The notes beneath the pieces are model-generated. The model was not told the DNA's origin, ran no database searches, and saw only the letters and a program-made list of their open reading frames with translations. Shown piece by piece: positions 60,583-64,000 of a DNA stretch of 64,000 nucleotides (positions are counted from its first letter, which is position 1; the number at the start of each line of letters is the position of its first letter). The stretch lies in assembly GCF_002920615.1 (NCBI RefSeq), contig NZ_PQSU01000006.1, positions 186,001 to 250,000 of the forward strand, read 5' to 3'. This DNA comes from Streptomyces sp. Ru62 (lineage in GTDB: Bacteria > Actinomycetota > Actinomycetes > Streptomycetales > Streptomycetaceae). Position numbers and translations under genes: made by a program.

Positions 60583-61416
60583 TCAGCGCAGGAACGCCAG
60601 CACGTCCCGCGCGAACTCCGTGTGGTGCTGGAAGAGGAAACCGTGACCCGAGTCCGGGTAGGTCTTCAGCCGGGCGTCCGGCAGCAGCCCCGCCAACAGG
60701 TGGGACGTCGCCGTCGGCAGCACCAGGTCGCTGTCGCCCCCGGCCACGAACACGGGGTTGTCGATGGCCGTGAGCCGCTGGAGGGCCGTGTGGTCGGGTA
60801 CGCCCCACTCGGCCACGGCCTCGTACTGTGCCGCTCGGACCGCCGCGGTGACCGGGAGGTCCCGGCCCCGCTCGCGTTCCAGGTAACGGCCGACGAACTC
60901 CAGGCCGCTGCGCTGGCTCGTCGCGGTGTGGTGGAAGAAGACGTAGAGGTAGTCCTGTATGCCGAGCCGCTCGAAGCCGGCGTGGCCCAGCACGTCGTCC
61001 GGGTAACCGTGGATGCCGGGGCCACCCCGGGGGGCGGTGGCGGCGAGCACCAGGCGGCGGACCGCGCGGGGACGGAGCAGAGCCAGCTCCTGTGCGGTGA
61101 AGCCGCCCATCGAATGGCCCAGCACGTCCGCCTGCCGCAGTCCGAGCGCCGTCAGGAAGGCGAGCGTGTCCACCGCCAGGTCCCGGACGGTGCGGCACAC
61201 CTGACCGGTGCTGAGGCCCACCCCGGCGTTGTCGAAGGTGATGACGTCACGCTCGGCGGCCAGAGCATCGACGAGCGCCGGGTCCCAGCTGTCCAGCGTG
61301 CCTCGGAAGTGCTGGAGCAGTAGGAGCGGCGGCGAGCCGGTGGGGCCACAGCGGCGGTACGCGTACCGGACGCCGTTGGCCGCATCGATCACCTGATTGG
61401 GGGCGTCGACGTACAT
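60583..61416 (-). CDS. Alpha/beta hydrolase
   Basis: The 277-residue protein has the alpha/beta-hydrolase pattern: LLLLQHFRGTLDSWDPALVD (oxyanion region), VLGHSMGGFTAQELAL (nucleophile elbow G-H-S-M-G, Ser about 101), FVAGGDSDLVLPTATSHLLA (acid) and YPDSGHGFLFQHH (catalytic His). It is close to haloperoxidase/peroxidase-fold and ester hydrolases with unknown substrate. It has no signal peptide. It lies 125 bases upstream of the LuxR gene on the same strand and 164 bases after the HxlR gene's stop. Confidence 0.92.
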   Translation of the reverse strand: MYVDAPNQVIDAANGVRYAYRRCGPTGSPPLLLLQHFRGTLDSWDPALVDALAAERDVITFDNAGVGLSTGQVCRTVRDLAVDTLAFLTALGLRQADVLGHSMGGFTAQELALLRPRAVRRLVLAATAPRGGPGIHGYPDDVLGHAGFERLGIQDYLYVFFHHTATSQRSGLEFVGRYLERERGRDLPVTAAVRAAQYEAVAEWGVPDHTALQRLTAIDNPVFVAGGDSDLVLPTATSHLLAGLLPDARLKTYPDSGHGFLFQHHTEFARDVLAFLR

Positions 61417-61579
61417 CTGGGTTCCTCATCATGGGGAGTGCGAAGACCACGGACGTCGTCGAGTGTGCCGCCCTGACACGTCGGCGCCATAGGGCATTTG
61501 ACCGTAGGCCGCCCGGCGCCGGCACCGGCGGGGAGGTCCACGGACACCGCGACGAGGGCACGCGGACCTCCGGTCGCGC

Positions 61580-61936
61580 CTAGGCGATCTCGTCGACGTG
61601 GTCCTCCACCCAGCTCCGCAGCTGGGCGAGCGGCTGGGCCACGCTGCGTCCCAGGTCCGTGAGCGCGTATTCCACGTGCAGGGGCACCGCGGGGTAGATG
61701 GTCCGGTCCACGAACCCCTTCTCCTCCAGGCGGCGGAGCGTGGAGGTGAGCACCTTGGGGCTGACGCCCTCCAGGCGCCGCTGGAGCGCTCCGAAGCGCT
61801 GGGGTCCCTCCTCCATCGCCCCGATCGCCAGCGCCGACCACTTGTTGGCCAGCAGGTCCAGCACCTCGCGGCAGGGGCACTGGGCCGCGTAGACGTCGTG
61901 GTGGTCGTGTCGTTCGGATACGCATGTCGTCGCCAA
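61580..61936 (-). CDS. HxlR-family regulator
   Basis: The 118-residue protein has the HxlR winged helix: CPCREVLDLLANKWSALAIG, RFGALQRRLEGVSPKVLTST, LRRLEEKGFVDRTIYPAVPL and HVEYALTDLGRSVAQPLAQL. The Cys pair in AAQCPCREV is common in redox- or aldehyde-sensing members. The only suitable start is TTG 61936. It is divergent from the dehydrogenase at 62074 across an 8-bp inverted repeat. Confidence 0.9.
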   Translation of the reverse strand: MATTCVSERHDHHDVYAAQCPCREVLDLLANKWSALAIGAMEEGPQRFGALQRRLEGVSPKVLTSTLRRLEEKGFVDRTIYPAVPLHVEYALTDLGRSVAQPLAQLRSWVEDHVDEIA

Positions 61937-61975
61937 CGGACGCGTCCTCCGCTCCTGAATCGGCCTCTACCAGCT

Positions 61976-61994
61976 TACTTCCCAAAGGGAAGTA
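61976..61994. promoter_or_regulatory. Probable HxlR operator
   Basis: TACTTCCC (61976-61983) and GGGAAGTA (61987-61994) are perfect inverted arms with a 3-nt AAA spacer, midway between the divergent HxlR and dehydrogenase genes. Related ACTACCTCCC follows near 62010. Confidence 0.8.
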
Positions 61995-62073
61995 GGTTCC
62001 GTTGAAAGTTACTACCTCCCCCGGTCTACGTTATCGCCACAGCCAGCACCTACGGCACCATCAGGAGCGAGAG

Positions 62074-63105
62074 ATGAGTGAGATCCCCACCACCATGCCG
62101 GCGGTCGCCTACCGCAAGAGCCTTCCCGTGGACGACACCGAGAGCCTGGTCGACGTCACCTTGCCGGTGCCGCAGCCCGGCCCCCGCGACCTGCTCGTGC
62201 GGGTCGAGGCCATCGCGGTCAACCCGGTGGACTACAAGGTGCGGCAGAACAACGACCCGGGCGGCGAGCCCAAGGTCCTCGGGTGGGACGCCGCGGGCAC
62301 GGTCGTCGCCGTCGGCGACGAGGTGGAGGCGTTCGAGGTCGGCGACGAGGTCTTCTACGCGGGAGCCATCGACCGGCCCGGCACCAACGCCCTCTTCCAC
62401 ACCGTGGACGAACGCATCGCCGGTCACAAGCCGGCCACCCTCTCCTTCGCCGAGGCGGCGGCCCTGCCGCTGACGTCGCTCACCGCGTGGGAGGGCCTCT
62501 TCGAGCACCTCGGCCTGCGCGAGGGAGCCCTGGAGAAGACCGGCACCCTGCTGGTCACCGCGGCCGCGGGCGGTGTCGGTGCGATGGTGGCCCAGCTGGC
62601 GCGCGCGCTGACCAGCCTGACGGTGATCGGTACCGCCTCGCGCCCGGAGACCGCCGAGTTCGCCCGCCGCATGGGGGTGTCCCATGTCGTCGACCACCGC
62701 GAGCCCCTGCCCCCGCAGGTGGCCGAGGTGGCACCGGGCGGAGTGGACTTCGTCTTCAGCACCGCCGGCACGGACCGGAACCTGACCGCCTACGCGGACA
62801 TGCTCAAGCCGCTCGGACGGCTCGTCGCCATCGACGACTTCGGCCCGGTCGAGATCGGTGTGCTCAAGTCCAAGAGCATCTCGTTCCACTGGGAGTTCAT
62901 GTTCACGCGCTCGCTCCACCAGACGCCCGACCAGGCGGTGCAGCGGCACATCCTCGACCAGATCGCCCGCCTGGTCGACGCGGGCATCCTCACCACCACC
63001 GCCACCACCGACCTCGGCACGATCAACGCCGAGCACCTGCGCGAGGCGCACCGCGTCCTGGAGTCGGGCAAGGCGATCGGCAAGATCACGATGACCGGCT
63101 TCTGA
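62074..63105 (+). CDS. Zinc-type alcohol dehydrogenase-like (MDR) oxidoreductase
   Basis: The 343-residue protein belongs to the MDR zinc-binding alcohol dehydrogenase-like group without zinc ligands: MPAVAYRKSLPVDDTESLVD, VEAIAVNPVDYKVRQ, LGWDAAGTVVAVGDEVEAF, the cofactor loop LLVTAAAGGVGAMVAQLAR (about 165-183), and SISFHWEFMFTRSLHQTPD. The HxlR regulator beside it suggests induction by an electrophile such as a quinone or aldehyde. ATG 62074 follows AGGAGC. Confidence 0.92.
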   Translation: MSEIPTTMPAVAYRKSLPVDDTESLVDVTLPVPQPGPRDLLVRVEAIAVNPVDYKVRQNNDPGGEPKVLGWDAAGTVVAVGDEVEAFEVGDEVFYAGAIDRPGTNALFHTVDERIAGHKPATLSFAEAAALPLTSLTAWEGLFEHLGLREGALEKTGTLLVTAAAGGVGAMVAQLARALTSLTVIGTASRPETAEFARRMGVSHVVDHREPLPPQVAEVAPGGVDFVFSTAGTDRNLTAYADMLKPLGRLVAIDDFGPVEIGVLKSKSISFHWEFMFTRSLHQTPDQAVQRHILDQIARLVDAGILTTTATTDLGTINAEHLREAHRVLESGKAIGKITMTGF

Positions 63106-63758
63106 GCCGGGCGGCGGGGGCGGCGGCTGCGCGGGGTCTTCCGGGAGACGCGTCCCGGCCGGCCCGTCCGGTCCCGCACGGCCGGCCCGCCGGGCTCCGC
63201 CCCGGGGGTACGCGACGGGCTCCGCCCCGGCGGCGCGGCGGCGGAGGGGGCGCGGGGGTGGCCGACCGGTGCCCGGACGCCCACGGCACTGGTGCGGAGT
63301 TCCCGGCCCACCACGGCGGACGGGTGTCGCGGGCGGCACGCCCGGCCGGCAACGTGCCCCGAACGGATCCCACAAAGTATCCACAAACGACGGACATGCT
63401 GGTCGGGCCGGTAGCGAGGGGCCCGACGACGGGGTCGGCCACGCGGCCGGCGGACCGCCCCGGACCGACCCGTGGCCCGTCGGCGGCCCTCATCCAGTCC
63501 CCGACACTGTCACGGTTCGCCGAGGAGAGGTGATGGTCCCCGCCTCTCAGCACTGCGCGGACGCTGCGGGTGGACGGCTCCGGACTGCCGCGCCGACGCG
63601 ACCACGGCGTCGCGATCGCCGGTGTGACGCCGGCCGCGCACGCGCCGCCGGGGGTTCCGTGCCGGCGCGGTGAGGCCACACGCACAGACAACACGGCACC
63701 GCCACGGTGCCGGGGCCGCCCCGAGGGCGGGCGGCCCGGACGAGAAAGGCAGCGAGAC
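63106..63758. other. 650-base region without a supported gene
   Basis: GC-rich, with repeated GGGCTCCGCCCCGG elements near 63195-63235. A 46-codon frame at 63533-63673 has a fair ribosome site (GAGGAGAGG) but an Arg/Ala-rich product that does not look like a protein. Sequence 63365-63400 is more AT-rich and could be a promoter. Confidence 0.5.
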
Positions 63759-64000
63759 ATGAGCACCATCTCAGCGGAGTCATCCGGGTCGTTCACCCTC
63801 GGCGGTGAGTTCGTGGTCAACCGACTCGCTTACGGGACCATGCAGTTGACGGGTCCCGGAGTGTGGGGTCCGTTCCCCGACCCGGACCGGGGTGTGCGCG
63901 TCCTGCGCCGTGCCGTGGAGCTGGGCGTGACCCTGTTCGACACCGCCGACTCCTACGGACCCGAGACGGCCGAGGAGCTCCTGCGCGAGGCACTGCACCC
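63759..64000 (+). CDS. Aldo/keto reductase, N-terminal part (cut by window end)
   Basis: ATG 63759, six bases after an AGAAAGGCAG site, opens MSTISAESSGSFTLGGEFVV, then RLAYGTMQLTGPGVWG and LGVTLFDTADSYGPETAEEL with the AKR Asp and Tyr. The remaining tetrad residues lie beyond the window. The start and fold are clear; substrate is unknown. Confidence 0.85.
   Translation, partial: MSTISAESSGSFTLGGEFVVNRLAYGTMQLTGPGVWGPFPDPDRGVRVLRRAVELGVTLFDTADSYGPETAEELLREALH

Noticed and set aside
63533..63673. 46-codon ORF with GAGGAGAGG upstream
   Set aside because: The product is dominated by Arg and Ala and resembles a frame shadow of GC-rich DNA. The ribosome site alone is not enough.

Overview
The window is very GC-rich. 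Codon third positions are almost all G or C, GTG and TTG starts are frequent, and genes are often joined by ATGA overlaps. With the gene families present (CebR-type LacI control of GH6 cellulases, a PASTA protein, LAL-type LuxR, DUF6058 and a Cys leader peptide), this points to a Streptomyces or close relative, in a chromosome region rich in accessory genes. No rRNA, tRNA, CRISPR array or intact insertion sequence was seen.

20-9929: one tightly packed plus-strand operon, cut by the left window edge. It encodes a GmhB-type HAD phosphatase, a class II aminoacyl-tRNA-synthetase-like enzyme of the zinc SerRS / amino acid:[carrier protein] ligase type, a GT4 glycosyltransferase, a Gfo/Idh/MocA oxidoreductase, an aldo/keto reductase, a NodIJ/Drr-type ABC exporter (ATPase plus two permeases) and a GH87-like beta-helix glycosidase with no signal peptide. 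I read it as the tail of an uncharacterised cluster for a sugar-containing, amino-acid-modified metabolite. This is the best candidate here for a new system.

10139-11917: a DUF6461 protein and a flavin reductase. 12606-20755 is a plant-polysaccharide island: two secreted GH6 enzymes lacking binding modules, CebR-like operators with their own LacI regulator, a Tat-exported GH43 and a GH27 alpha-galactosidase with a CBM13 domain. 20755-28550 holds a secreted lamin-tail protein, a Ser/Thr kinase, a class II glutamine amidotransferase, a LysR/MFS deletion scar and a GNAT. 28819-32407 (minus) holds a vanadium haloperoxidase-type protein, an MFS exporter coupled to a hexapeptide-repeat gene, and a small Cys-Cys-ending peptide.

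32551-37167 is a putative sulfur-scavenging operon: a Cys-containing leader peptide, three luciferase-like monooxygenases and a DUF1684 protein. 37316-49580 is a run of small regulatory and metabolic units (XRE-cupin beside a broken EamA gene, PaiB, B3/4 protein, methyltransferase, MazG, LysR with MFS, nitroreductase, MerR with MDR, TPR, PASTA, DUF6058). 49660-51878 carries a TetR regulator, a HAD phosphatase and the tail of an NRPS module, possibly an eroded cluster. 51985-64000 contains cyclophilin, a GNAT coupled to a 30-residue peptide, an LLM/MFS pair divergent from MarR and a quinone reductase, a large LuxR regulator, an alpha/beta hydrolase, HxlR divergent from a dehydrogenase, and the start of an aldo/keto reductase.

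All assignments come from reading motifs and gene context by eye. No database search was run.
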